57,665 nucleotides of DNA from an uncultured Prevotellaceae bacterium (lineage in GTDB: Bacteria > Bacteroidota > Bacteroidia > Bacteroidales > Muribaculaceae), in the NCBI GenBank assembly GCA_946406035.1, contig CAMJJG010000010.1, forward strand, positions 1 through 57,665. The letters run 5' to 3'. Positions 26,277-35,882 of this stretch are shown in pieces. Numbering within the stretch: position 1 is the first letter of the stretch; each line of letters begins with the position of its first letter. The notes under the pieces are model-generated. The model searched no databases and was not told the origin of the DNA. It saw nothing but the letters and a program-made list of their open reading frames with translations. The translations under genes were made by a program, and so were the position numbers.

Positions 26277-27698
26277 ATGCGTAATATCTTGCTGATAGCG
26301 TTTTGCGCTGTAACAATGGTTGTGACAGGCCAAGTGATGACTCTGGACTCATGTCGCAATTTGGCGCTACGCAACAATAAGGAAATACAGCAGGCGACTC
26401 TCGCTATCGAGAAGGCGGGCTACCAGCGCAAGGAGGCCGCAGCTGCCTACCTTCCCCAGTTCGACCTCACGGCAGGCTACATCTACAACTCGCGCAAGTT
26501 GTCTCTCATCAAGGAGGATCAGATGTTGCCCACCAAGTCGTTTAATCCCCAGACGGGCTCCTATGACTACAACCTGGTTATCGACCCCAGCACGGGCTAT
26601 CCCTTGCAGGTCAATGGCCAATATGTGCCGTCGATGGTGGCGTTGCTGCCCAAAAGTGGCCTCACGTTTAACACCCATAATCTGATGGGTGGCGCGCTGA
26701 CGGTTACCCAGCCCATCTATATGGGAGGCAAGATTACGGCGATGAACCAGATTACCGATTTGGCCCAGCAGCTGGCTCAAGAGATGCGTCAGAGCAAAGT
26801 TGAGGACGTCATCTATAGTGTTGATGCCGCCTACTGGCAGGTCGTGTCGTTGTGTGCCAAGCAAAAGCTTGCCCGCAGCTACGTTAACTTGTTGCAATCA
26901 CTCGATAACGATGTTAAGGCCATGGTTGAACAGGGTGTCGCCACGCGGGCCAACCAGCTGTCGGTCGATGTTAAGCTCAACGAGGCCAACGTCGATTTGA
27001 CCAAGGTCGATAACGGCGTGACGCTCTCGCGCATGTTGTTGGCTCAACTGTGCGGTTTGCCCATCAATACTGTCATGACCCTTGCCGATGAGAACCGTGA
27101 CGAGCTGGGGGCAACGTTGTCTCCCACCAGCATCAACATGAGCGAGGTGTATGACAAGCGCCACGACATCCGCTCGTTGGAACTGGCGACCAGGATTTAT
27201 GACCAGCAGGTCAAGGTGGCTCGCAGCGAGATGATGCCTAAAGTGGCCGCCGTGGCTGCACTGCACGCCACCAACCCCAATAGTTACAATGGGTTTGAGA
27301 ACCGCTTTGGTGGAGGGTTCAGCGTTGGCGCTACGCTCAGGATGCCGCTGTGGCACTGGGGCGGCTTGAGCAACAAGGTCAAGGCTGCCCAGGTCGAAGC
27401 TCACGTCAAGCGCCTTGAACTCGATGACGCCAAAGAGAAAATCGAGCTACAAGTCAACCAGGCCGCCTTCCGTTACCAGGAGGCCTTCAAGACCTATGAG
27501 GCTACCAGAACCAACCTGGTGCAAGCCGACGAGAACTTGCGTATCGCTAATGTCGCCTATAAAGAGGGCATGGGAACCCTGGACGATGTGCTTACCGCCC
27601 AGACCGCCTGGCTCAAGGCCAACAGCGAGAAAATTGACGCCGAAATTGACGTGCAGATGACACACGAGTATCTCAACAAGGTTATGGGCAACTTTTAA
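26277..27698 (+). CDS. TolC-family outer-membrane efflux protein
   Basis: 473 residues, the normal TolC/OprM length. It forms the outer-membrane channel and periplasmic tunnel of a tripartite exporter. Seen: signal peptide (1-20), then MTLDSCRNLALRNNKEIQQA, the typical opening of the first outer-membrane-efflux repeat, with the second repeat starting near residue 285 (SEVYDKRHDIRSLELATRI). Long Gln/Ala-rich helices (EAAAAYLPQFDLTAGY, VNQAAFRYQEAFKTYEA) and the end AYKEGMGTLDDVLTAQTAWLKA are standard. First gene of a four-gene operon with an adaptor and two permeases. Confidence 0.93.
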   Translation: MRNILLIAFCAVTMVVTGQVMTLDSCRNLALRNNKEIQQATLAIEKAGYQRKEAAAAYLPQFDLTAGYIYNSRKLSLIKEDQMLPTKSFNPQTGSYDYNLVIDPSTGYPLQVNGQYVPSMVALLPKSGLTFNTHNLMGGALTVTQPIYMGGKITAMNQITDLAQQLAQEMRQSKVEDVIYSVDAAYWQVVSLCAKQKLARSYVNLLQSLDNDVKAMVEQGVATRANQLSVDVKLNEANVDLTKVDNGVTLSRMLLAQLCGLPINTVMTLADENRDELGATLSPTSINMSEVYDKRHDIRSLELATRIYDQQVKVARSEMMPKVAAVAALHATNPNSYNGFENRFGGGFSVGATLRMPLWHWGGLSNKVKAAQVEAHVKRLELDDAKEKIELQVNQAAFRYQEAFKTYEATRTNLVQADENLRIANVAYKEGMGTLDDVLTAQTAWLKANSEKIDAEIDVQMTHEYLNKVMGNF

Positions 27699-27747
27699 AA
27701 CTCAGGTACATCCCTTTATACGCAGACATTAAAAAAAACAAGATAAA

Positions 27748-28761
27748 ATGGAAAAAGACGAACAGAGAACAGTTGTCCGCAAGAAGGACAAAGCATTGCT
27801 GGCCGCACTGGCCGTGTTTGCCCTGGTCATGGCTGGAATCGCCATCGTGGGCATTCTGCTCATTCATCCCGCCGACACCGTGACTCAGGGACAGGCCGAT
27901 TGTGACGCGGTGCGCGTCAGTGGCAAGTTGCCGGGCCGCATCGTGCAATTCTATGTGCGCGAGGGCGACACGGTGCACAAGGGCGACAAGCTGGTGAGCA
28001 TCTACTCGAGTACCGTCGATGCTAAGTATTACCAGGCACAGCAGGCGGCAGCTGCAGCCGCATCCCAGAACCAGAAGGCCGAGCGCGGCACTCGTGAGGA
28101 GCTCAAGCAGGGCGCCTACAACATGTGGCAGCAGGCCATCGCCGCACAGACGATTGCCGAGAAGACCTATCAGCGTCTCGAGAACCTCTACAAGCAGGGT
28201 GTGGCCACCCAGCAGAAGCGTGACGAGGCCAAGGCCGCCTATGATGCCGCTACAGCCCAGGTCAAGGCCGCCAAGGCACAATATGACATGGCCGTCAAGG
28301 GAGCGCAGCAAGAGGATAAAAATGCCACACGCAGTCTGGCAAACGCCGCCCGAGGAACGGTCAAGGAAGTCGAGAGCTTGCTCGAGGACCAAGTGCTCCT
28401 GGCGCCATGTGACGGCGAGGTGAGCGAGATCTACCCCCAAGAGGGCGAACTCGTGGCCATGGGAACACCCATCATGTCGATTGCCAAGCTTGATGACATG
28501 TGGGTGAGCTTCAGCGTTCGCGAGGAGATGCTTAGCAGCCTGCCCATGGGCAAGGAAGTGAACGTGCGCATCCCCGCGTTGAACAACATGCAGACCAAGA
28601 TGTCGATCTATTATATCCACGACAGGGGCAGCTATGCCGTGTGGCAGGCTGCCAAGGCCCAGGGTCAGTATGACAGCAAGACCTTTGAGGTTAAGATGCG
28701 CCCCGTGAGCAAGGTGCCCAACCTCAGGCCCGGCATGTCGGTGTTGCTTGACACGAAGTGA
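27748..28761 (+). CDS. HlyD/EmrA-type membrane-fusion protein
   Basis: 337-residue periplasmic adaptor that links an inner-membrane pump to the TolC-type channel. Seen: short charged cytoplasmic N-terminus, one transmembrane helix (about 14-38), a biotinyl-lipoyl half (DAVRVSGKLPGRIVQFYVRE, GDTVHKGDKLVSI, about 52-85), an alpha-hairpin rich in Ala/Gln (about 92-205), the second lipoyl half (LLAPCDGEVSEIYPQEGELV, about 214-235), and a beta-barrel end (LRPGMSVLLDT). It sits 49 nt after the tolC-like gene. The stop is followed by the first permease gene, whose longest frame would overlap it. Confidence 0.92.
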   Translation: MEKDEQRTVVRKKDKALLAALAVFALVMAGIAIVGILLIHPADTVTQGQADCDAVRVSGKLPGRIVQFYVREGDTVHKGDKLVSIYSSTVDAKYYQAQQAAAAAASQNQKAERGTREELKQGAYNMWQQAIAAQTIAEKTYQRLENLYKQGVATQQKRDEAKAAYDAATAQVKAAKAQYDMAVKGAQQEDKNATRSLANAARGTVKEVESLLEDQVLLAPCDGEVSEIYPQEGELVAMGTPIMSIAKLDDMWVSFSVREEMLSSLPMGKEVNVRIPALNNMQTKMSIYYIHDRGSYAVWQAAKAQGQYDSKTFEVKMRPVSKVPNLRPGMSVLLDTK

Positions 28762-28822
28762 GTTAGGAATTAGCATCCGCTATCCGTTATCTGCCATTGA
28801 TGGCTTTAATACTTTACTTATT

Positions 28823-29989
28823 ATGGTTCTGAAATACATAGGGCGTTCTTTCAAGCGCGGGTGCATCCAGCTCGTGCGGCGACCCATGTATTTCCTGCTC
28901 ATAGTCATCATGCCGCTGCTGTGTTGCTGGTTCCTGATGGACCTGATCAAGCCGGGTAGCGTACAGCGCGTTCCTGTGGGCATTGTCGATCTGGACAACA
29001 GCATCATGTCGCGCCAGGTGTCGCGCACGCTGGGCGGATTCCAGCAGGTGAACATCACACGCCGCTACAATAACTTTGCCGAGGCACGCGATGCCGTGCA
29101 GCGCGGCGAGGTCTATGGCTTTTTCCTCATCCCCGACAATCTGGAGGAACACGCCCTGGGCGGACGGCAACCCGTGGTGAGCTACTATGTGAACTATGCC
29201 TATTATGCCCCGGCATCGATGCAGTACAAGGGTTTCAAGACGATGTCGCTGCTGGCCAATGGCGCCATCGTGCAGACGGCCCTGCGCACCGTGGGCGTGC
29301 CCAACGAGAAGATTGCCGCCGCCCTGCAGCCCTATCAGACCCATGTGCACATGCCTGGCAACCCGTTTATCAACTATAACTACTACCTGAACTCGACGTT
29401 CGTGCCCTGCTTCCTGTCGCTGTTTATTTTGCTGGTGACGGCATTCTCGCTGGGCATGGAGTTGAAGTCGGGTTTGAGCAGCCAGTGGCTCAAGACGTCG
29501 GGCAACAGCATGTTTCTGGCACTGATAGGAAAGTTGGTGCCCCAGACGGTGCTGTTTACCGCCGTGGGATGGTTCATCCAGTGGATGATGTACCGCTGTT
29601 ATGATTTCCCGCTCAACTGCAACCCGTGGAATATGCTCATTGCCATGTTCCTGCTCGTGGTCGCAAACCAGAGTTTTGCCGTGCTGATGTATTGCTTTGT
29701 GCCCAACTTCCGCTACGGCACGATGTTGTGCACACTGTTGGGCATGGTCTCGTTTTCGTTTGCGGGATTCTCACTGCCCCAGGAAGCCATGTACCCATGG
29801 GTCGAGGCCCTGGGCTTTGTCGTGCCCATCAAGTATTACTTCCTCATCATGGTCGATCAAGCCCTCAATGGCATCGACCTGTACTATTCCCGATTCTATT
29901 ATGCGGCGCTCATCGGGTTCACCATCTTGCCCATGCTCCTGTCCTGGCGCTTGAAGAAAGAATGTCTCAACCCCGTGTATGTGCCCTAA
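28823..29989 (+). CDS. ABC-2 type permease, first of a pair
   Basis: 388-residue inner-membrane permease of the ABC-2 (YhhJ/YbhS-like) type. Seen: one N-terminal helix (about 20-40, PMYFLLIVIMPLLCCWFLMD), a large periplasmic domain (about 45-205, opening VQRVPVGIVDLDNS), then five hydrophobic segments from about residue 205 to 375 (for example FLSLFILLVTAFSLGMEL). The start at 28823 (MVLKYIGRSF) is chosen because the longer frame from 28748 overlaps the adaptor gene and has an unlikely N-terminus. No ATP-binding subunit is encoded in the operon. The second permease gene starts 6 nt after this stop, so the two are probably translationally coupled and may form a heterodimer. Confidence 0.88.
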   Translation: MVLKYIGRSFKRGCIQLVRRPMYFLLIVIMPLLCCWFLMDLIKPGSVQRVPVGIVDLDNSIMSRQVSRTLGGFQQVNITRRYNNFAEARDAVQRGEVYGFFLIPDNLEEHALGGRQPVVSYYVNYAYYAPASMQYKGFKTMSLLANGAIVQTALRTVGVPNEKIAAALQPYQTHVHMPGNPFINYNYYLNSTFVPCFLSLFILLVTAFSLGMELKSGLSSQWLKTSGNSMFLALIGKLVPQTVLFTAVGWFIQWMMYRCYDFPLNCNPWNMLIAMFLLVVANQSFAVLMYCFVPNFRYGTMLCTLLGMVSFSFAGFSLPQEAMYPWVEALGFVVPIKYYFLIMVDQALNGIDLYYSRFYYAALIGFTILPMLLSWRLKKECLNPVYVP

Positions 29990-29995
29990 TGAGAT

Positions 29996-31252
29996 ATGAC
30001 TGAAAAGATAAGACATAGCCGATTTTTTCTGTGGTTCATCCAGGTGTTGAGGGTGTGTGGTCGCGAGCTGCTGCTCGTCTTCCGCGACTCGGGTGTGGTC
30101 ATCTTCTTCCTGCTGCTCAATGCGGCCTATCCGGTGCTCTATGCCCTCATCTATAACCCCGAGGTGGTGCGGGACGAGCCCGTTGTTGTTGTGGACGATA
30201 ACCGCACGGCTATGAGTCGTGACCTCATCCGCCGCATGGACGCCACTCAAGAAGTGGCTATCAAGGGCTATGCCGCCAATATGGAGGAGGCTCGCGACGC
30301 CATGTTCCGCAAGGACTGCTATGGCATCATTTATGTGCCCCGCGACTTTGCCCAATGCATTGAGCGTGGCGAGCAGGGCCATGTGTCGCTATACTGTGAC
30401 ATGAGCGTGATGATGCGCTACAAGGCCCTGTTCACCGCCTTGACTAATGTCACCCAGGCCATGGGCGGCGATCGCCTTGCGGCCACTGTCGAGCCCGTGC
30501 TCAACATGAGTGGCAGTATCATCGAGAGCCGGCAGGTACCCATCGGGAATTCTGCAATGGGCATTGCCAGTGCTGTATTGCTGTTTATCCTGCCGCTGGT
30601 GCTGCAGCAGAGCATGATATTGGGCATTGCCATGTTGCATGGCGGCAGCATCGAGCGCCGTCGGCGCAACTGCGGACGTGACCCGATGGCCATCGAGGCT
30701 GGTGTGGGCGCTACCATCCTTGGCAAGATGATGTGCCACCAGATTATATACGTGATTCCCGTCATCTATGTGCTGCACTATGTGCCGTTGATGTTCGGTT
30801 TTCCCCAGAATGGCAACATCCTGCAGGTGATGTGTCTGGCCGTGCCGTTTATCATCGCTGTCTCGCTGATGGGGCAGACGCTGCAGGCCTTTGTCAACGA
30901 GCGCGAGAGCGTGTTCCTGTTGTTCGTGTTCTCGTCGGTGGTATTTGTCTTCCTCACTGGTGCATCATGGCCGCGCTACCTGATGTCGCCGTTGTGGTGG
31001 GTCGTGGGCGACTGTGTACCCGCCACCTGGATGAGCAATGCCTATGTGCTCATGCAGAGCGATGGCGCCACGCTCGCTCAGGTTTCACACCACTACCTGA
31101 TGATGTGGATCCAAGTGCCCGTGATGTTTGTACTGGCCTATATGGTCGAGCGTTTCGTCAATCGTCGCCGTTACCGCTCATGGATTGCCGCCAGCGAGTC
31201 CAATCCCAGTGCGCTCACGCGCATCGACCTCGCCAAGAATGGTGTGGGCTGA
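29996..31252 (+). CDS. ABC-2 type permease, second of a pair
   Basis: 418 residues, same architecture as its neighbour: N-terminal helix (about 33-55, SGVVIFFLLLNAAYPVLYAL), a periplasmic domain (about 58-185, DEPVVVVDDNRTAMSRDL), and a C-terminal membrane part (about 190-395, six hydrophobic segments such as SAVLLFILPLVLQQSMILGI). The IEAGVGATILGKMMCH segment in the membrane part is typical of ABC-2 permeases. With TolC, HlyD and the first permease it forms a type of exporter common in Bacteroidales that lacks its own ATPase gene, so an ATPase from elsewhere may be needed. Cargo unknown. The phosphopantetheinyl transferase gene follows after 47 nt. Confidence 0.88.
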   Translation: MTEKIRHSRFFLWFIQVLRVCGRELLLVFRDSGVVIFFLLLNAAYPVLYALIYNPEVVRDEPVVVVDDNRTAMSRDLIRRMDATQEVAIKGYAANMEEARDAMFRKDCYGIIYVPRDFAQCIERGEQGHVSLYCDMSVMMRYKALFTALTNVTQAMGGDRLAATVEPVLNMSGSIIESRQVPIGNSAMGIASAVLLFILPLVLQQSMILGIAMLHGGSIERRRRNCGRDPMAIEAGVGATILGKMMCHQIIYVIPVIYVLHYVPLMFGFPQNGNILQVMCLAVPFIIAVSLMGQTLQAFVNERESVFLLFVFSSVVFVFLTGASWPRYLMSPLWWVVGDCVPATWMSNAYVLMQSDGATLAQVSHHYLMMWIQVPVMFVLAYMVERFVNRRRYRSWIAASESNPSALTRIDLAKNGVG

Positions 31253-31299
31253 ATTGTGGTGTTCCTGACCGGGAAAAACAACTTTAAAACTCTAATTTA

Positions 31300-31950
31300 A
31301 TGCTGCTGCAAGAGATAACTTATCCCGCCCACACGTGGGCGCTGGCCTGGCGTCTCGAGGAAGATGCCCAGCAGCTTGTGGCATTGTGCCGTGACGCTGG
31401 AATCCCGGTAGATGACCTGCAGCAGGTTCCCGTTAAAAGACTGAGGGAGAAAGCGGTTGAACGGATGTTGCTGCAACAGGCCTTCAGGTTGCCGGTGACG
31501 GTGAAATATACACCGCAAGGCGCGCCGTTTATTGTTGATAAGGAAGATATAAGCATCAGCTTTACCCACACGCCGTTACTGGTCGCTATGGCCTGGAGCG
31601 ACAAGCATATCATCGGCATCGATGCCGAGCGATGTGACCGCCGCCAAGTTATCAGGGTGCGGGATAAATTCCTGAATGCAAGAGAGAAAAGCTTTATACT
31701 TGCTGACGATCTTACCGCCCACCTCATCGCCTGGACCGCCAAGGAAGCCGTCATCAAGGCCGTGCGAAACAATGCCATTGACTGGACCAATGGCATTGTG
31801 CTGGATAAATTTACTCCCAATCCTGTTGAAACCCGGTTTGATGCCTATTTTGATGGCTGTTGCTATCACTTGTCGACGCGCATGGTCGACGGCCATTTTG
31901 TCACAGTGGCTCGGCTTGATACAGGGCAAACCGATGCTTCAGGGCAATAA
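31300..31950 (+). CDS. 4'-phosphopantetheinyl transferase superfamily protein
   Basis: 216 residues. Transfers phosphopantetheine from CoA to a conserved serine of acyl or peptidyl carrier proteins in the cytoplasm. Seen: the substrate/metal motif GIDAE (residues 106-110) and the WTAKEAVIKA motif (about 145-154), with spacing normal for Sfp-type enzymes, plus the preceding ISFTHTPLLVAMAW segment corresponding to the SISH region. The usual His of that region is present. Its position after an export operon recalls polyene or flexirubin-type gene clusters, but no synthase or carrier gene is near, so it may simply be the Sfp-type enzyme of the cell. Its start lies 47 nt after the permease gene, with no separate promoter evident. 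Confidence 0.88.
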   Translation: MLLQEITYPAHTWALAWRLEEDAQQLVALCRDAGIPVDDLQQVPVKRLREKAVERMLLQQAFRLPVTVKYTPQGAPFIVDKEDISISFTHTPLLVAMAWSDKHIIGIDAERCDRRQVIRVRDKFLNAREKSFILADDLTAHLIAWTAKEAVIKAVRNNAIDWTNGIVLDKFTPNPVETRFDAYFDGCCYHLSTRMVDGHFVTVARLDTGQTDASGQ

Positions 31951-32045
31951 AGCCCCATTTTCATCGTTATATGGATAAATAGATTTTGCGCGTTTCCCGA
32001 GAGATGATACAACGGGAGCGTGCTTGAAGCATATCTAACAATAAA

Positions 32046-35000
32046 ATGACACAAATGATGATGAAATATCTCGTCCGTATAGCCATTTGCATGGCTGTGA
32101 TGGCTTGTTCTACGGTTGTGGCAAATGCCTATGATGCAAGCTATTATGCCCCCAATAGCAAATTGGCCAGTGGCACCTGGGTCAAGGTCTCGGTGCCCGA
32201 GAGCGGAATCTACCAGATTACTGCCGACGATGCCCGCAACTGGGGCTTGGGTAGCGACTTGTCACAGATTCATGTGTTCGGCTACGGGGGAGCGCCATTG
32301 AGCGAAACGATGTATAGCACCAACTATGCCGACGACCTGCCCCAGGTGCCTGTGGTGCGCTCGGGCGACCGCATCCTCTTCTATGGCCAGGGTCCAGTGA
32401 CATGGAGGTCTTATTCCAATTACATCAGCCAGATGCAGGTCCAGCATCCCTATGCCACCCAGGGAACCTACCTGGTTACCAACGACAGCCGGTTTAACGA
32501 CATCGATATCAAGCGGGCCGACAACCAACCTATCGGCACGGAGGTCACGACCTATATCGAGCGTCTGTATCATGAGCAGGACATCGTCAACCCTGGTGAG
32601 ACAGGCCGTATTTTCCTGGGTGAGAGTTTCACGTCGGGCAAGAGCCAGACTTTCAAGTTTGACCTCGATGGTCTCGTGAGTGGTAGCGATGTGAGGGTGT
32701 TTACCCATTTCACAGCCAAGGCGAGGGGGGCGAACAGTACCATCACCCATGCCTATAACGGGAATACCTTGCCCACGACCAATATGGACCAGATCTCGGC
32801 TGTGTCTGATGTGACCCATGAACATTACAACAACAGCTACTCGACCAAAGTTTTCCAGATGGATGGCACCACCGATTTGAACTATACCATCTCCTATTCT
32901 TGCGCTGGAAACGTGATGATGGCTCGACTGAACTACATCACCGTCAACTATGAGCGCCAGTTGGCCCTAAAGGGCGGTAAACTCATGTTCGGTCTGCATA
33001 ACGCCAACACCATCAGGCAATATCGTCTCTCGGGTTGTGGCGGCAACACCCATGTGTGGGATATCACACTGCCGTTCTCGCCGATTGAGATGAACACCAC
33101 CATGACCGACGGCACGGTTGCTTTCACTCCTGTGTCCGACGGGCGCCGGGAGTTTGTCGCCTTTGACGAGTCAACGACTTGTCCTCATCCCGAGCTGGTG
33201 GGCGCTGTTGCCAACCAGGACATTCATGGCATGGAGACGCCCGACATGATTATCCTGGCACCCAGCGCCTATCTCGAGCAGGCCAACCGTGTCGCTGCAC
33301 TGCATGAGCAGGTCGACGGCTTCAGGGTCCTCGTGCTGGATCACGAGAAAGTCTTCAACGAGTTCTCCAGCGGTGTGCATGATGCAATGGCCTATCGCCG
33401 ATTGTGCAAGATGTTCTATGATCGCGGCGAGAGCAGCGATGGCCATCGGCTGGGCTACTTGTTGTTGTTCGGCTGCGGCAATTATGACAACAAGTTGATA
33501 GGAACCTCGGCCTCATCATTGAATTATCCCAGCTTGCTCACGTGGCAGAGTGAGTCCAGCAATACCGAGAATTCATCGATCACGACCGATGACTACTTTG
33601 CCATCCTTGCTGATGGCAGCGGCATCGACAACCGTGACCTGCTAAGTATCGCCATTGGCCGAATGCCGGTCAAGAGCGTGAGCGAAGCCCGAACGGTCGT
33701 CAATAAGCTCGTGAAATATGTCACCACACCCGACTATGGCTCCTGGAAGAACCAGGTGCTCATGATCGCCGATGATGAGAACAAGGGCGTGCACATGGAG
33801 CAGTCCGACTCATTGATCGCTCGTGCCAGGGCCAATGGCGGCGACAACATGATCTTTAACCGGGTATACATTGATGCCTTCAATGCGGTGAGTCAAGGCG
33901 GCTCCCGCAATTACCCTGATGCGCGTTCCAAGATGTTCACCAGCCTCAGGGAGGGAACCCTGTGGTGGAACTACATCGGCCATGCCAGTACCCAAAACTG
34001 GACAGGTGAGGGACTGATGATGCGTTCTGATGTCGAGACCCAGCTCTATTACCGTCATCTTCCCGTCCTGTATGCGGCTACATGCGAGTTCAGCCGGTTT
34101 GACAACTCCGTGCTGTCAAGTGGTGAGCACATTTTCTTGAATGCCAACGGCGGTGCCATAGCCGTGCTGTGTCCCGCGCGACTGGCGTTCATCGAGGATA
34201 ATGGCCGATTTGGAAAGGCCCTGGGCAAATTCATCTTCTCGCCAGACGCTAGCGGGAAGCCTCGACGCATCGGCGACATGTTGCGCTTGGCCAAGAATGA
34301 TGACAACGACAGTTACAGCGATAATGACCGTCGCTTCTTTGTACTGGGCGACCCGGCCATGCGACTGGCCTATGCTCCCTATAGCGTGCAGGTCGAGACC
34401 ATCAACGGCAAGCCCGTGGGCGATGGCCAGGAAAAACCTGTGTTTAAAGCCCGGGAACAGATGGTCTTTAGCGGCAAAATCGTGGACTGGACGGGTGACT
34501 TGGCAACCAACTTCAACGGAGCGATCATTTCCACGCTATTCGGCCCGGAACAGTCGGTGACGACCCATGGCTACTCGAGCGATGGCAATGGTGTGCCCTA
34601 TACCTATGTTGATCGTCCCAACCGTCTCGCTATCAACGTCGATACAGTGGAGAACGGACGCTTTACCGTGCGCGTCATCATTCCCAGCGAGGTCAATAAT
34701 GAATATGATGACTACAGCCCGTCGTTAATCAACCTGTATGCCTATGATAGCAACGACACCATCGAGGCCAAGGGCTCTAACAGTGATTTCTACATCTATG
34801 GCTACGAGGATGAGCAGGTGACCGACACCATCGGCCCGGATATCATCACTATGGGGCTGAATGAAGTGCCGTTTATCGATGGCAGCGATGTCAACGAGTC
34901 GCCGCTGCTGCTGGCTACAGTGAGCGACGAGAGCGGCGTGAACTTCTCGTCGGCCGGCATCGGTCACAGCATGACGCTCACGCTCGACGGCACCAATAGT

Positions 35001-35492
35001 TACAACGACCTGGTGAGCTACTATACCCCCATGTTTGCCGACCAGGGCACTATGGGCAGCATCAGCTATCAGCTCAACGACCTGTCGCCAGGCCTGCACT
35101 CGCTGCGATTGCGTGTGTGGGACGTGTATAGCAACGTGAGCGAGAAGACGATAACCTTCAATGTCGTCAATGGTCTCACCCCAGAAATCGCCGACGTCTA
35201 TGCTAGCTCCAATCCCGCCTCGGTCGAGACCTCATTCTATGTGAAGCACAATCGTCCCGATGCCATTGTGAATGTTACCATCGAGGTCTATGACCTGATG
35301 GGGCGCATGGTGTGGCAGACGACTCAGGCCGGCCGCAGCGACATGTACACGTCAACTCCCGTCACTTGGGATCTGACCGATAGTGGTGGGCGTCGTGTGC
35401 CTCGTGGTATATATGTTTACCGCGCCACCATTTCGACTGATGGCGTCAAGGAGGCCACCAAGGCTCGCAAACTTGCCGTCACCAGCGAGTGA
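32046..35492 (+). CDS. porU: PorU-like C25 protease (T9SS sortase type), copy 1
   Basis: 1148 residues. PorU is the surface peptidase of the type IX secretion system that removes C-terminal sorting domains and attaches cargo to the outer membrane. Seen: signal peptide (about 1-28, ending VANA), N-terminal beta domain opening YYAPNSKLASGTWVKVSVPE, the C25 peptidase region (about 400-790) with His646 in IGHAS and Cys680 in ATCEF, spaced as in gingipains, DPAMRLAYP-like segment near 775, and a FlgD-like Ig domain at the C-terminus (about 1070-1148, with VYDLMGRMVW and VPRGIYVYRA). The ATCEFSRFD context is the closest to authentic PorU, so I give the symbol to this copy. Two paralogues follow at 37192 and 40795. 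The upstream gene is 95 nt away; no clear promoter box. Confidence 0.85.
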   Translation: MTQMMMKYLVRIAICMAVMACSTVVANAYDASYYAPNSKLASGTWVKVSVPESGIYQITADDARNWGLGSDLSQIHVFGYGGAPLSETMYSTNYADDLPQVPVVRSGDRILFYGQGPVTWRSYSNYISQMQVQHPYATQGTYLVTNDSRFNDIDIKRADNQPIGTEVTTYIERLYHEQDIVNPGETGRIFLGESFTSGKSQTFKFDLDGLVSGSDVRVFTHFTAKARGANSTITHAYNGNTLPTTNMDQISAVSDVTHEHYNNSYSTKVFQMDGTTDLNYTISYSCAGNVMMARLNYITVNYERQLALKGGKLMFGLHNANTIRQYRLSGCGGNTHVWDITLPFSPIEMNTTMTDGTVAFTPVSDGRREFVAFDESTTCPHPELVGAVANQDIHGMETPDMIILAPSAYLEQANRVAALHEQVDGFRVLVLDHEKVFNEFSSGVHDAMAYRRLCKMFYDRGESSDGHRLGYLLLFGCGNYDNKLIGTSASSLNYPSLLTWQSESSNTENSSITTDDYFAILADGSGIDNRDLLSIAIGRMPVKSVSEARTVVNKLVKYVTTPDYGSWKNQVLMIADDENKGVHMEQSDSLIARARANGGDNMIFNRVYIDAFNAVSQGGSRNYPDARSKMFTSLREGTLWWNYIGHASTQNWTGEGLMMRSDVETQLYYRHLPVLYAATCEFSRFDNSVLSSGEHIFLNANGGAIAVLCPARLAFIEDNGRFGKALGKFIFSPDASGKPRRIGDMLRLAKNDDNDSYSDNDRRFFVLGDPAMRLAYAPYSVQVETINGKPVGDGQEKPVFKAREQMVFSGKIVDWTGDLATNFNGAIISTLFGPEQSVTTHGYSSDGNGVPYTYVDRPNRLAINVDTVENGRFTVRVIIPSEVNNEYDDYSPSLINLYAYDSNDTIEAKGSNSDFYIYGYEDEQVTDTIGPDIITMGLNEVPFIDGSDVNESPLLLATVSDESGVNFSSAGIGHSMTLTLDGTNSYNDLVSYYTPMFADQGTMGSISYQLNDLSPGLHSLRLRVWDVYSNVSEKTITFNVVNGLTPEIADVYASSNPASVETSFYVKHNRPDAIVNVTIEVYDLMGRMVWQTTQAGRSDMYTSTPVTWDLTDSGGRRVPRGIYVYRATISTDGVKEATKARKLAVTSE

Positions 35493-35767
35493 TGACATTG
35501 GCGGGCAATCTCTGTTTCGCCAGGCGGTGACAGGCTGGCGTGACGATTCAACCAATAGTCCAAATGCACTAAGTAGCCTGGGTGGTAAGGTACTGATTAC
35601 TAGGTGATATTAAAAGTGCACGGATCGATGGTAGCCTTTAGAAATGGGTGTGGCTGTCATCGCGTTCCTAGTACAAATATCTTATCGGTTGATTGTGCTA
35701 TAACCTAATGTCAATGCGCCTTGCCGTGAAATCTCGGCTCGTCGATTCATCGAACAGTGTCAGGCAG

Positions 35768-35803
35768 GTGTTAAAGCCATAACATTTGTTAAAAACTTAC
35801 CGA
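35768..35803. promoter_or_regulatory. Two adjacent Rex-like operator sites
   Basis: GTGTTAAAGCCATAACAT (35768-35785) and TTGTTAAAAACTTACCGA (35786-35803) each match 10 of 12 fixed positions of the Rex site form TTGTTA-n6-TAACAA, and they abut. They lie about 30-60 nt upstream of the rex -33 element. Autoregulation by Rex is known in other bacteria; here it is inferred from this match only. Confidence 0.4.
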
Positions 35804-35830
35804 TTTACAATAAAATACAGCGTAATTTGC

Positions 35831-35859
35831 TTGGTATAAGAAAAATTGAGGTAAATTTG
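35831..35859 (+). promoter_or_regulatory. Promoter of rex
   Basis: TTG at 35831-35833, 18-nt spacer, TAAATTTG at 35852-35859. Expected start near 35866, which argues for the ATG at 35883 as the rex start rather than the in-frame ATG at 35868. Confidence 0.65.
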
Positions 35860-35882
35860 TGGGTTAATTGCATCTTGACGCG

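Larger units (their letters stand above)
35493..35882. other. Intergenic region upstream of rex
   Basis: About 390 nt. Near the porU end I see no clear terminator. The second half holds two adjacent Rex-like operator sequences (35768-35803) and the rex promoter (35831-35859). Confidence 0.55.
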
